NCBI GenBank assembly: GCA_032622095.1
Contig: CP136061.1
Coordinates: 92,235,845-92,299,844, forward strand
Reading direction: 5' to 3'
DNA from: Siphonodentalium dalli
Taxonomy: Eukaryota; Mollusca; Scaphopoda; Gadilida; Siphonodentaliidae
DNA length: 64,000 nt
Below are positions 10,980-22,479 of the stretch, piece after piece; position 1 is the stretch's first letter; every line of letters starts with the position of its first letter. Position numbers and translations under genes: made by a program. Below the pieces are notes generated by a model, which had not been told where the DNA came from, did not search any database, and worked only from the letters and a program-made list of their open reading frames with translations.

Positions 10980-13140
10980 TAGTCCGGCCGCCAGGTCACG
11001 GATGCGTGTTTTGGCGTATAAAGTTTTTTTCTCTGCGGATTTTTTAAATTCAGGTATCCGACATCAAGATTTTATCGGCTGGCCATATGTCAGCCTTGAG
11101 AATTTTTTTTTATAGCGCCCTAAAAAGTATACCCCCCCCCCCCCAATTTTTTCCCAGACGTAAAACCCAGTAACTTGGAATTTGTTGCAAATTCACATGA
11201 CTAATCTTGTAAAATGTATATATTTTCATGAAGCTAAGTCATAATGACACTAGTTTGGGCCAAACTTGAAACTCACCATCCAAGATGGCCACCAAAATGG
11301 CCGCCGGAAGTTGAAAATATGACATTTTTTCACAAATATCTTCTAGATCAGTTCATGCTGTTTGGAACTGGTTCAGTAAAATGACTTTATTTTGTATTTT
11401 ATATATTAACTGATCATTGGAGCAATTAAATGTGCAATTATTGGGGTCCTATCCACTTGTGATCCCTCAAAAATTCGATTTTACAGAACGCGTTATAAAA
11501 TTTCACAAAAAAATCACAACTGGGATTCTAGTCATATTTCAACAAGAAATGAACAGAAGGTTGCAATTAAGTGAGGCATACCATTACCTATGAATATTCC
11601 AACTCACTGGAACCAAAATTCTTACTTTGGCTCAAAATGACTGCCAAAATGGCCGCCAAAATATGGGAAAATGGTAAATATCGCCCTATGGTGTCCTGCA
11701 AGTTGTGGTTGATGTACAAAATTGGCTATTATGCCTTCTATGCATTGAATACTAACATGTCTGCTGCACCATGGTTAATTGTTACTGTTGCCACCACTGA
11801 CATCACCAAAACTATTGGACGTTTCTCTCAAAAACTTGACATAAATATCGGCAAAAATGTACTTTTCAGGTTTGGACCATTTTTCTAGTCAGTAATATGT
11901 AATTATCTTTGGATTTAATGGTGTTTATTGTATTGGTATATCTTAAATGTGTCACACTACGGTGTTTATAGAACAAATTGCTCAAGATGGCTTCCAATAT
12001 GGCAACCAAATTGGTAATAAGTTATTTTTTTTACATATATCATTATTACATTATATATATAACATTATTCTCTGCGTTATCCGAAAATGTAGCAAATTGT
12101 GACTCACTTGGTTATTATACGTGTTAGTTAATTAACTGACAACTAAATGTTCTATTATGGTTGTCCCAGTTCCGTATGGGGCATGACAAATTTATTTTAA
12201 AGTATGGAATTTTACGGAGAACCTCTTTTGTGATTCTGACCATATTATTGAAAAGTTAATTTTTGCCGATATTTATGTCAAGTTTTTGTGAGAAAAGTCC
12301 AATATTTTTGGTGATGTCAGTGATGACAACAGTAACAATTAACCATGATGCAGCAGACATGTTAGTATTCAATGTATAGAAGGCATACTAGCCAATTTTG
12401 TACATCAACCACAACTTGTAAGCGATTGCAGGACACTCTAGGGCAATATTTACCATTTTCCATATTTTGGCGTCCATTTTGGTAGCCATTTTGAGCCAAA
12501 GTAAGAATTTTGGTTTCACTTAGTTGGAATATTCATAGGTAATAGTATGCCTTACTTAATTGCAACCTTCTGTTCATTTCTTGTTGAAATATGACTAGAA
12601 TCCGAGTTGTGATTTTTTGTGAAATTTTATACCGCGTTCTGTAAAATCGAATTTTTGAGGGATCACAAGCAGATAGGACCGCAATAATTGCATATTTAAT
12701 TGATCCAATGATCAGATAATATACAGAATACAAAATAAAGTCATATTACTGAAACAGTTCCAAACAGCATGAACTGATCTAGAAGATATTTGTGAAAAAA
12801 TGTCATATTTTAACTTCCGGTGGCCATTTTGGTAGCCATCTTGGATGGTGTGTTTCAATTTTGGCACGAAATAGTGTCATTATGTCCTAGCTTCATGAAA
12901 ATATATACATTTTACCAGATTAGTCATGATAATTTGCAACAAATTCCAAGTAAATAGTTTCACGTCTGGGAAAAAAATGGGGGGTGGGGTATACTTTTTA
13001 GGTCGCTATACAAAAAATTGCTCAAGGCTGACAGATAAAATATTGATGTCGGATACCTGAATTAACAAAATCCGCAGAGAAAAAAACTTTATACGCCAAA
13101 ACACGCATCCGTGAATTTCGGGGGTTTGGCGACCGGACTA
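10980..13140. repeat. 2.16-kb inverted repeat made of two family A copies
   Basis: The left arm starts TAGTCCGG followed by the TCACGGATGCG block. The right arm ends with the matching CGCATCCGTGA block and CCGGACTA. Pairing continues through CTCTGCGGATTTT, AGGTATCCGACATC, a C14 run opposite a G-rich run, and CAAGATGGCCACCAAAATGG, to about 11865 / 12255, leaving a ~390-bp centre. Each arm matches the other A copies, for example TTGACATAAATATCGGC at about 11837. A1 and A4 carry their copy of this terminus at one end only. Here it is at both ends, so the element behaves as a foldback. Confidence 0.8.
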
Positions 13141-13542
13141 ATTCCCCCCTCGATTTTTCGGACTCGAAACTGTGGTTCGCTGTGTCCCTTAGAATTTCCC
13201 GGTCCACTCCCAATACAGATCGAGAATAGTCGGATCACTAAATACGACGAGAGACTGTTGGGCTCGTTTGTCCACTTTTCGACATTAAAGGTGCACTATC
13301 TGTTCCAAATAATTCATTTTAACAAAACACCAATTTTTTTGGCAAAAACTCTCAATTTTGTTGCAAAAGGTTAATTTGTCAGATTATGGGGCGCTGCGAC
13401 ACGCTTTGGGTCCCTAATTTTGTTCACTCTTGGATTTGATTTGATTGGTGGCCAAAATATGTACTACGTTGCCCTACAAGCCGATGATACCACACAACAC
13501 GATTTTTGCCTATAGGTTACAATCAACTAATATTTCCCATAG

Positions 13543-13956
13543 GCGACAGTGTTAGGGTTAAGCCATCCCCAAGATTCATTACCCTACTGCGCCAAACTTT
13601 AAATATTTTTGCGTGTAGAACTCCACGTCGGACACAAGTTGTCAAAAAAAAAATGTTGCCTCACCATACTTATTCCTGGAAATAAATTTGCATTTCCACA
13701 ACTACCCCCTTTTGTACAAAAAATTTCAATAGAGAAAAATACCACCACCCCTACCAAATTTGGCGACCACTGTAGCCGCTTGACGAACAATCCCACACAA
13801 ATGGCAGAGGAATTAACATAGCCTGTGAATTTCTTTTTTCTTTCACATTAAACAACCGAAGATATTATACACCATTCAGCTGCCGGTATCTTTTTTATGC
13901 TGACTCGAGTTTCCCTACACAAATGCCAAGGGGCATAATTTCAAGTATTTAGTTGC
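13543..13956. repeat. direct repeat R, copy 2 (about 414 bp)
   Basis: Same unit as 10084-10495, with scattered substitutions and small indels. It ends within a few bases of the 3' end of the Penelope-like remnant at 13966, which suggests the retroelement joined at or inserted next to R. Confidence 0.85.
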
Positions 13957-13965
13957 TTATAATCT

Positions 13966-15235
13966 ATAATGCTGTTCTTTCACTTCCAATAATTGAGGAT
14001 CGGATGTTGTATAGAAAGGAAATATTTTGAAACCCCCCCCCCACTGCATTCATCGATGTGTTTGCTAACATATAATGTGCGGTAGTTCGTATCCCGTATC
14101 CCCTGTTTGTGCAGTGTTACTCTGTGTCGCAGATTTGGTTGTTTGGCCGATATAATTGAGGCCACAGTTTGAACATATCATTACATAAATAACATTTTCT
14201 GATTCACATGTCATGTCCCGCTTGAGTTTGAAATCCCTTTATGCATTCTCGAACCTGAATGATGTACCTTCCAATAAAAAGGGGCATGTTCCAAAACGTG
14301 TATCCTTCTTATGAACTTTCCTGCACGATTTTACAGATGGTATTATCGGAATCACACCATCTGAGAATCGCGCTCTACAAAGTGTAGTTTTCAAACTTGG
14401 CGGTTGTCGTTTAAGCCCCGGTTCCATATCGCCGATTCCCCACCCCGAATGTTCCCGAATGACTCCCGAATCATAATTTTGCAAAAATCGTGGAGTAAGT
14501 TCGGGACGAGTCGGGACAGTGAATTTTTACCCCCGAACATGATCGGGGATATCGGTGCTATCGGGGTCGATTCGGGACAATTCTGGACTCGCTCCCGACA
14601 GTTTTGAAATGTTCAAAACTATCGGGAACCAAGCCGAATCGCTCCCGATTTGTAAATCATCGGGAGAAATTCGGGAGCAATTCGGCACCTATTCGGGAGT
14701 AGTCGGCAGTATTCGCAATATTCGGGCGGATATTCTGGAGTAGTCGGCAGTATTCGGTAGGTTATTCCCGAATTCGCCATGTATGGTTGCTTTTATACTG
14801 AGATCCGGTGTATCTGTACCAGTTCGGCATTGATTCGGGGTATTCGGCAACAATTCGGAGTAAGTCGGTAGTAATCTGGGCAATTTGGCAATTCTTGATC
14901 ATTCGGGAAATTATTCGGAAGCATTCTGGAATACTCGGCAATGTTCGGGACGATTAAATTTTGTCATAATTCGGCATCAGTTGGGCGGCTTTGTGGAATA
15001 AAACTCGTCCAGAAATCTCTCGAATGCTGCCGATTTGGTCTGGTCCATAATTTGTGCCGAATATACTAATTCGGGACAGAAAATCGGGAATATGGAACCG
15101 GGGCTTTACTTTTGATGATATGTGTGCCATTTAGTACTCTCCTCATACGTTCACTCTTCTCCAAGATCGGTAAGTTGTTATATACCACGGAAATAACTCT
15201 GGGTTTCTATTGTTATAGGTTGTTCCATAGCAAGG
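13966..15235 (-). pseudogene. Penelope-like retroelement, C-terminal (GIY-YIG) remnant
   Basis: Read on the minus strand. 15235-15106 encodes a stretch ending in NGTHIIKSK. After an inserted MITE, 14413-14241 continues RQPPSLK...RCARF-like text and a TCPFLLEGTSF motif. 14232-13966 encodes a segment with TCESENVIYVMICSNCG and NYIGQT, the Y-I-G part of a GIY-YIG nuclease, then RTLYVSKHIDECS. This order (linker, cysteine motif, GIY-YIG) is typical of the C-terminus of Penelope-like elements, which combine reverse transcriptase with this endonuclease. The copy is dead: there is a TAA at about 14242, a frameshift after NYIGQT, a stop near 15216, and the reverse transcriptase core is missing. A pseudo-LTR-like block lies directly upstream. 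Confidence 0.8.
14414..15105. mobile_element. 692-bp MITE with perfect 16-bp terminal repeats and TTA target duplication
   Basis: The left end AGCCCCGGTTCCATAT (14414-14429) and right end ATATGGAACCGGGGCT (15090-15105) are exact inverted repeats. TTA flanks both ends (14411-14413 and 15106-15108). Removing the element with one TTA rejoins the Penelope reading frame exactly. A 3-bp TTA duplication fits PIF/Harbinger-type transposition; that assignment is inference. The interior is filled with degenerate TTCGGGA / TCGGCA words and has no transposase, so it is non-autonomous. Confidence 0.85.
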
Positions 15236-15249
15236 GGTGTTTTGTCCGT

Positions 15250-15396
15250 TGAACTTCCTTTCAGACTCCAAGAAGAGTACACACTTTTATCAGTGTTTCT
15301 GAGCTATTGAAAAGGCAAGATGTGCCGAAACCGGTATAGCTGTATGTACATACATGTAATAAATATTCAAAAATGAACGGATACCTTTCTTAATTT
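15250..15396 (-). mobile_element. pseudo-LTR-like block upstream of the Penelope remnant
   Basis: Reverse complement of 8900-9047 at high identity; shared words include GGCAAGATGTGCCGAAACC on this strand. In minus-strand sense it precedes the truncated coding part by only ~15 bp. This is the layout expected of a 5'-truncated Penelope-like copy attached to a pseudo-LTR. The assignment depends on this adjacency. Confidence 0.5.
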
Positions 15397-15403
15397 GCAA
15401 ACT

Positions 15404-16689
15404 ATTCCATTCTTCACGTCAGCAATCACCTACCTCAGAAGAGAGTTTCTTCTTTTTTCATCATCATGTTAAGAAAGATCCACCACAGATATGTATGATC
15501 AAGTACAAAGAATGCGCGGAATTGAAATACTGGTGTCAGCGCCCGACTAAATATTATAGCATCCGCGTTGAAGTATGCGCATGGCTTTTAACGGCAAGCC
15601 AGAGTCATTCTTGAGTTGACAGCACATGTCAACTGTCATGGGTGTTTTGAAATGTAGCTAAAACACTCCGCGTTCAGTTGTAGCTATCGACTTTATCACG
15701 TGATATGGTGTAAACAAACACGCATTTCATCGCAGCGACTAAATTACGCGAACTATGAAAAAAAAAATCAGAACAACACCTGAAGAAGAGTACCCCGTGA
15801 TGTATCTATAACCGTAACAAGATCGAATATGAAGACTCTGAAACGTCGCTACAGAAACGGTAGAAATTTGATGTTGAAAATTTGATGTCCTTATTTCGAT
15901 GCTATATATTTTTGAAGTCCTTCGTTATTCAACGCCCAATCTTTATGACGTCATAAAGACAATTCTCACTGGGCGAAACCTTCAATTACGCCCAATTTGA
16001 TATAATGTGCTCCCAGAATTAAAGCATCTGACACAAGTCTCGCCACTGAAGCATGAACAATACACAACGATAATCAAGACTGATCTCAACTGTCCGCTTT
16101 ACTGACCGGTGTATAAATTAACCCTTCAGGACCATGGCCTAATCGCTATCTGCAACAGCAGAATTATCAAATAACACAAGAGAGATCGTATACGAGCAAA
16201 CACAAGCGACTGCTACACTTGAAACATCTCCAACCGATTAATGATATCAAGTGATGCGCCTTCAATGATGGACATGTTGAAAGACCTCCAGCATAGGATG
16301 AATAAGCTAGACTTAAAGGTACGGTTGGCCTTGGCGGTGGGTATCCTGTGAAAATATTTCCACCCGTCAAAAATCGCCACAGACAGAAAGAACAACACAA
16401 TGTAGACAGACTTTGTCCGTATACAAATAAGAAATATCGCATAAACAGTATGTTATTGTCATATTTTTGACCATTGTTATGTAAACAAAAGCATAAAAAG
16501 TTACTTTTCTGGTGTTTGTTTATATTATGATGGTAAACATAAAGAGCGTTCTTTGTGGGTGAATTCCTGATATGGAACGAATAAAGAGCGTTTATGCCAT
16601 TTGTGTGTGATTAGCCAGCAGCATTGTGTTGTCTTCTGTGACACAATAAGGCTCTTGCTTAGGTAAATATAGTAAATCTTTATGATAAC
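15404..16689. other. no gene seen; possible repeat flank and LINE 5' region
   Basis: No supported ORF. Two copies of ATAAAGAGCGTT lie at 16539 and 16581. A TATGACGTCATA palindrome lies at about 15943, and GGGCG(A)AA / CGCCCAAT words flank it at 15930-16000. The part just before 16690 may be the 5' region of the LINE that follows. Confidence 0.4.
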
Positions 16690-17630
16690 ATGCTGTTTAC
16701 GCGATGGTCATGGTATATATGAACGAAACTGTATGCGTTTTAATGTTTAATGTTTACGGTGATTGGAACAAATATGAATATTTTCGACAACTAAGGCCTC
16801 ACGTGCCTTTAATAGAAAATAAATTGTGTAAGCTTGATGATATAGATATTCAGAAAGAAAGAATAACCAATGTAGAAAGTAACTTTGACAGTCTCTCTTC
16901 ATATGTGGATAGACTGAAAATAAAGTTCTGGAAATATGTTCATCTGAAGCCACCATTTCGACTGACATATCGGAATTAAAGACAAGCGTCCAAATTATGT
17001 CAGACAAATATGATCATATTTTGGCCACCGTGATCTCCATTCAAGACGATATCAACAAACGAAATGACAATAGTGAAAATCTACAACAGCAGATAGATAC
17101 ACTAAAGGACTTGTGTGGAGAACTTCACGAGACTGTGTTGGACGTGCAAGCACGTGGTATGAGAAATAATCTCATCTTCACAGGGATCAGAGAAGACCCT
17201 CAACGATCGACTGAACACAAACTCTACAACTTCTTAGAGGAGGTTCTTAAAGTAAATACCAACATGATAATATTTGAAAGGGTGTAACGCATAGGGGACA
17301 TGAACTCAGATAGGAATCGCCCAATCATCGCATGTTTCAACAAATTTAAGGACAAAGAATATGTTAAAAGTAATAGCTGGAGACTGAATGGAAGCAGAAT
17401 GTTCATTTTCGAGCAATTCCCGGATGAAATTTAACAACGCAGGAAAGAATTATACCCTATTGCGAACAAAGCACGAACAGAACATCGACGAGTTAAAATG
17501 GTCAGGGACAGACTTTTCATCGACAACGTGGAGCACACAACCGAATGGAAGCAGAAAAAAAGGCCAGAGGGATCGATCAAAACATAAAGTGCCACATAAC
17601 CCTCAACCTTCCGACAGTACCAATCTTTAA
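16690..17630 (+). pseudogene. LINE ORF1 remnant (coiled coil plus transposase_22-like domain)
   Basis: Fragments in shifting frames give a leucine/isoleucine-rich stretch (about 16740-17130), then ARGMRNNLIFTGIRED and a FERV...RIG segment (17150-17295). RPIIACFNKFKDKEYVK, MFIFEQFPDEI and RRK-rich text follow (17310-17500). This matches the ORF1 proteins of LINEs that carry a coiled coil followed by an RNA-binding transposase_22-type domain; these coat the element RNA as a nucleic-acid chaperone. Frame changes and stops (for example after FERV at about 17285 and after FPDEI at about 17432) make it non-functional. ORF2 remnants follow on the same strand. Confidence 0.7.
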
Positions 17631-17878
17631 AAAAATTCATTTGTACCTCATAATCGTCGATCACATGACAGTGTAAATGGAGACATACAGCAGATGGAGC
17701 GCGAGACAGGCAGAGACTCACCCCTTGACTTAAGTGTAAACAACACTACACCAAAGCAGATCACAAAGCGCCAACGGGTCACATCTACACGAAATAGATA
17801 GGGTTAGGCGGTGCTCCCACAACTCACACTGACATAAAACACTCAGACTCTTCAAATTCCAAATCCGAAAATTTAAAA

Positions 17879-18740
17879 ATATTTTGCTTGAATGTATGTG
17901 GTTTACGAAGTAGACTACTTTGTCCAGAGTTTTGCACACTTATTGAATCATATGACATAGTAGGGCTCTGTGAAACAAACACAGATAATGCAGATACCTG
18001 TAATTTAAAAATACCAGGCTTTCATGCCGTTTTTAAAAATCGAAAATCTGTCGGAAATGTAAAATCTGGTGGCATCTGCATCTTATACAGGGACTATTTA
18101 GCTTCTGAAATTGAGATGATAGAGAGCCAAGCTAAGGCCGCAATATGGCTAAAAAATTCGAAACGTTTAACACATTTCGACGAAGATGTAACGTTAGGAG
18201 TAACGTATCTACCTCCAGACAATAGTGAATATGCCTCACCGGAAGATCTCAATGATGTTGAACGCGATCTAATCACATTCAAATTTCGTAGTAATAGATA
18301 TGTTTGCAATATGGGGGATTTGAACTCCCGAGATGGCAGACTGGAATATGGAGGTTGTACACACTGTCCACTCAACCAACCCGATAGAGTTATCCCTCAT
18401 GGGTGCGAAGACGATATACAGGATCACATTCCAGATAGAAACACATCCGACTTCGTTGTTAACAGTTAGTGTAGAAAATTAATACAATTTTGTAGGAATA
18501 ATAAAGTATACATTTTTAATGAACGAATTGGGACCGACAAAATGGAGCATAAATTCACTTAATTGTAGACACGCAAGCACAATAGACTATTTTCTCGCGA
18601 GTAAAGAACTCATGCAATTTTGTGTTGAAATGAAAGTGATGGATTTTTCGGGTTTGTATTCAGATTGCCATAATGGAATTTTCTTGGAATTCCTAAGCCC
18701 CCTCATAAAAAAAAATGTTTTTCTCCACGATTAAGTCAAA
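17879..18740 (+). pseudogene. LINE ORF2, endonuclease domain remnant
   Basis: The longest frame is 17888-18469 (193 codons), continuing at 18480-18734 after frame changes. Visible endonuclease/exonuclease/phosphatase landmarks are N-V-C-G near the start, GLCET, GGICILYR, LGVTYLPP, the GDLNSRDGR core, and a late DYFL...SDCHN block, where SDH is usual. This is the APE-type endonuclease that nicks target DNA for target-primed reverse transcription. The order and spacing fit the CR1/L2-type group. It is interrupted by a stop after the GDLN core region, so it is not expected to be active. Confidence 0.8.
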
Positions 18741-19925
18741 ATACAGGTGCTAAACACACAAACCATATTAAATTGTGGCACCATGATCCAACCAGTTGTA
18801 ATTCGTTCAATATTAATATTGACCGACTCAAAATCGACGAGTTGAAAGAGAACCTCACTGTTCTAAGTGACTTTCCTGGCGGGTTTACCCAAGCCAAAGC
18901 CACTGATATAGGCCGAGAAATATCTAAGCTTTTCAATAAAGCAGTTAAGGATGCTTTTGGGCTAAAAAACCACCATCCTAAAAATCAGCAAAGAAACATG
19001 AGTCATAAACAATGGTTTACCAGCGAGTGTAAAATTGCACAAAACAATTACCACGAAGCGCACAAAATCTACCCACAAAAGAAGTCCCTTGATGTAAAAT
19101 CTGAGCTTCGAGAACATAGCAAAAACTATAAACGTACATTACGGAGAGCAAATGCAACTTTCAGGAAAACTTAAAAGTGCAAATGAATCAAATTCGCGAG
19201 AGTTTTGGCAAATTCTGAATGCAAAACCGACAAACCCACCACAAGTACAGACCAATTATAGACCAATATCTATTCTTAGTTGCCTGGGAAAATTATTCAC
19301 AAAAAATTTGAACAAAAGTCTGAATAATTTTGCCGAGTCTATTAATTTGACAAATAACAACCAAACTGGTACATATTAGCATTACATCTACTGAGAAATC
19401 TATACATTCAAAAGGGCAAGAAACTCTTTTGCGCATTTATTGATTTATACAGGCCTTCGACAAAGTATGGCGCGCCGGTCTTGGCAGACATTAGTGACCT
19501 TGGGAATAAATGGTCGATGTTTCCAATTCATAAGAAATATGTATAATGGTGTCAAATCAGCAATTAAAATCGGAAACGATGCATCACACACATACATAAA
19601 CACAGCTGGTGTTTTACAGGGAGAAAATCTCTCATCTTTTTTATTTTCCATATACCTGAACGACCTACAAGATTTCATGATGTCTAGTAAAGTTGATTAT
19701 CTTAAATTAGCAAAGGAGTATATATTAGACGAAGCTAGTTGTTAATTGAAAATATTAATGATGTTGTACGCGGATGGTAGGGTCATCTTTGCAGAATCGG
19801 CCAAAGAGATGAGAAAAGCTTTGAACGAGTTTTCTGAATTTTGTGACCTTTGGAAACTCAAGGTCAATATTAAAAAAAAACAAATTATTAGTCTTTGGCT
19901 GCGAAAGAAAGCCAAGATGTCGCCA
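18741..19925 (+). pseudogene. LINE ORF2, linker and reverse-transcriptase core remnant
   Basis: 18773-19174 is a basic linker. 19152-19379 includes REFWQILN and NYRPISILSCLGKLF, reverse transcriptase motifs 1-2. 19440-19745 includes WQTLVTLGINGRC, GVLQGENLSSFLFSIYLNDL in place of the usual GxxQGxxLSP(x)LF. 19746 onward gives MLYADGRVIFAES followed by LKVNIKKK. The catalytic YADD box reads YADG, so a metal-binding aspartate is lost. Several frame breaks occur (about 19380, 19745, 19870). A dead copy. Confidence 0.8.
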
Positions 19926-19929
19926 GGGA

Positions 19930-20765
19930 CATATCCAGGCCGTTTTCATACCGGGTTGGGCGCCCAAACTCCAGGCGCCCAAAAAAATAAAAAATTTGAC
20001 CAACAAAAAACAAATTCATATCATAACAAGATGCAAATTATTTATATATTTATATATATTGACATAAGATATTTAAGTTTACAAAAATATTTAAGTTAAA
20101 CAGTTGGAATCATACTTTAAAAGTGTGTTTGGCTTTATCTAGCTTTCATCTGTTAAAACTTCAAATAGTTTGAGTTCAGGTTTGTTATCATTCAGCCTTC
20201 AGACTTCAGTATTTCAATCAAAAACAGTACAGGAACAGTGACAATTTGATCAAATAAACCTGGTTATCAAGTGGGATCTCATAACACCAAATGAAAAATT
20301 AACATAGAGATTAGTACCTATAGTAATTACTAACTTAATAGACATTGTTTCTGTACTAGTATCTTATGTATGTGTCTCTCACTTGAATTTTTGAAAATAG
20401 CCTATTATATGAATTAGAGTGAAAATGGTAAGTCTCATTTCAAGCAGGATAAGCATAATCCATTGAACCAAAAGATATCTGACAATAACTTATAAGCATT
20501 TCCAATCCAGACATATATAAAAATTTCCAAAGTTATGGTTGAGAAACTTGATCAAATTGACCTCTCAGTAAAATTCAAAGTACTCACTCAAAGAGCACTT
20601 GATTAGCTCTCAATGCAATGGATTAAAAAAAAAATTCCAGGGGGGAAGAACGTACCCCCACCATCAGCAGGGGGTCACCCCCTCCCAAACCTTCCTCAGC
20701 TCAGGCCTTCATGCAGGATATGCCTTCGGAATATCATTGCCCAAAAACAGGTGTCCCCAAAAAAT
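19930..20765. mobile_element. insertion splitting the LINE reverse transcriptase
   Basis: LINE coding text stops after the KKK segment near 19920 and resumes at LNGVIFDRSNNF near 20790. Between them lies ~830 bp of AT-rich sequence bounded by a GGGCGCCCAAA / GGCGCCCAAAA block on the left (19956-19985) and a CCAGGGGGGAAGAACGTACC block on the right (20637-20656). No ORF, terminal repeats or target duplication could be fixed, so the class is unknown and the edges are approximate. Confidence 0.5.
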
Positions 20766-21735
20766 CCCTGGATCTTTCACTGGTCGCAGACGTCTAAATG
20801 GTGTCATATTCGACAGATCTAACAACTTTCACAAAACTAAGAAATCTTTAGTAACTAAAGCTACCAGAGCGATGTACTCACTAATTTATAAGGCGCGCGA
20901 AATTGATATTCCAATCGACATCCAAATAGACTTATTCGCGAAGACAATAAAACCATAAAACCCATACTATTATATGGATGCGAAATATGGGGGTTACGAA
21001 CACATTGAAGAGCTTGAAAAGTTACGGTTGAAATTTCTGAAATTTATTCTAACACTTAAGCCGAGTACACCGAGTGTTATGGTATACGGAGAAACTGGAG
21101 TTTATCCTCTCAGAGTCGACGTTAATGTCCGAATAATTACATATTGGGCGAAAATGGTCTCGTCTGGTCACAACAAATTTAATTATCAATTGTATTATTA
21201 TTATGTTGGTAATTTCTCAAATGAGAATATGTCCCACCCGTGGGTCGAACTTGTACATAATATTCTCACTACATGTGGTATGAGTTATGAATGGTTGAAT
21301 CAGTTTATTAATGGGGTCGACCATAAGTGGTTAAAGGGAATGACTAAAAATTCCTTTAAAAATCAATTCCATCAACAATGGAAACGAGATATTGACACAA
21401 TGAACAAATGCCGCACTTATAGATTATTCAAAACAGAGTTTAGTCAAGAAAAATACGTTTCACAATTGAAATGTAAAGATATATGGACCTTAATACGCTT
21501 CCGATGTTCGAATCACCCACTTGCCAATTGAAACGGGCTCTTGGAACAAAATAGACGTATAAAACAGGTATTGCCAACTATGTGATAACGGCGCAATCGG
21601 AGATGAATATCACTTCTTATTCGAATGTGACACCCTTAATTCTATCAGGAGGAGATTTATACCATCGTGTGCATTGACTGTTTGCAACTTACACATGTTA
21701 TCAACCCTTCTTCAGTCGTCTGATAATATTGTTTT
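20766..21735 (+). pseudogene. LINE ORF2, thumb and C-terminal domain
   Basis: 20770-20958 gives LNGVIFDRSNNF then TKATRAMYSLIYKAREID. 20974-21531 is a 185-codon frame containing VMVYGETGVYPL, WVELVHNIL and RFRCSNHPLAN. Downstream (21540-21735) a shifted frame reads CDNGAIGDEYHFLFECD, the usual C-terminal cysteine/histidine motif. The YGE(T/L)G(V/R)YPL and RFR(T/C)SNH blocks are typical of CR1/L2-type elements in marine invertebrates. It belongs to the same element as the parts at 16.7-19.9 kb. Confidence 0.8.
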
Positions 21736-21982
21736 ACATAAACTTTGTGAATATACATAAGACATGGCGAGGAACATGTGAGATCACCGCCCCCTCTCTG
21801 ACACCCCTTTGAACTTTGAACTAAACTGAATATTGCACATGATATCTGCAGTTAATATTTCAAATTCAACCATGCATATGCCTGATTGTTCACAACTATA
21901 TCGCACCATTTTAAAATTTGTATACCGCATTTATGATTCTTATGTCACATGTGTGATTCTGAATAAACCTATTGATTGATCG
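21736..21982 (+). mobile_element. LINE 3' untranslated region and tail
   Basis: Follows the last coding motif. It ends AATAAACCTATTGATTGAT, with the short TTGA microsatellite-like tail that CR1-type elements use instead of poly(A). This fixes the 3' end of the LINE near 21982. Confidence 0.65.
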
Positions 21983-22479
21983 AATTTACACATAATCTGT
22001 CTCCACAAACACCGTGAGTAACGTATACAAAGCGAGTGATATACCTGTTTCAATCCACAGAAAGGCAATGGAAGGTTCCAGTTCAATCGATCTTTTTGAT
22101 ACAATTAGAAATACATGCCACTGTTCATCTTTGTACAATATAATGTCATCTCGCTGGTGTTGACAAAAGAGTTTTCGGTCAGGTGGGAATCAATTTAATA
22201 TTCAGAGGGATCACATCTGTCCTGTGAATATATAATATAGCTGTGTCTCTCTCTTGCATGATCGGTATAATGCATGTGATGCAAACCTGCTATTAGCTAT
22301 ATGTGGCAAATACATATGGGCGATCGTCGGTTTTGTTTTAGGAAACTGGTCATTGATATAAGATAAAACATATAATTTTGGTTTTGGTGGCTGTTGGCGG
22401 TTCCTATAAAATAATATGAATCGTACGTGACACGTAGTGGAGCAACCACACATACTGTATCCCGAATTTGCTTTTCGTC
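21983..22479. other. no gene seen
   Basis: Only short ORFs. No repeat structure could be supported before the 37-bp satellite starts. Confidence 0.5.
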
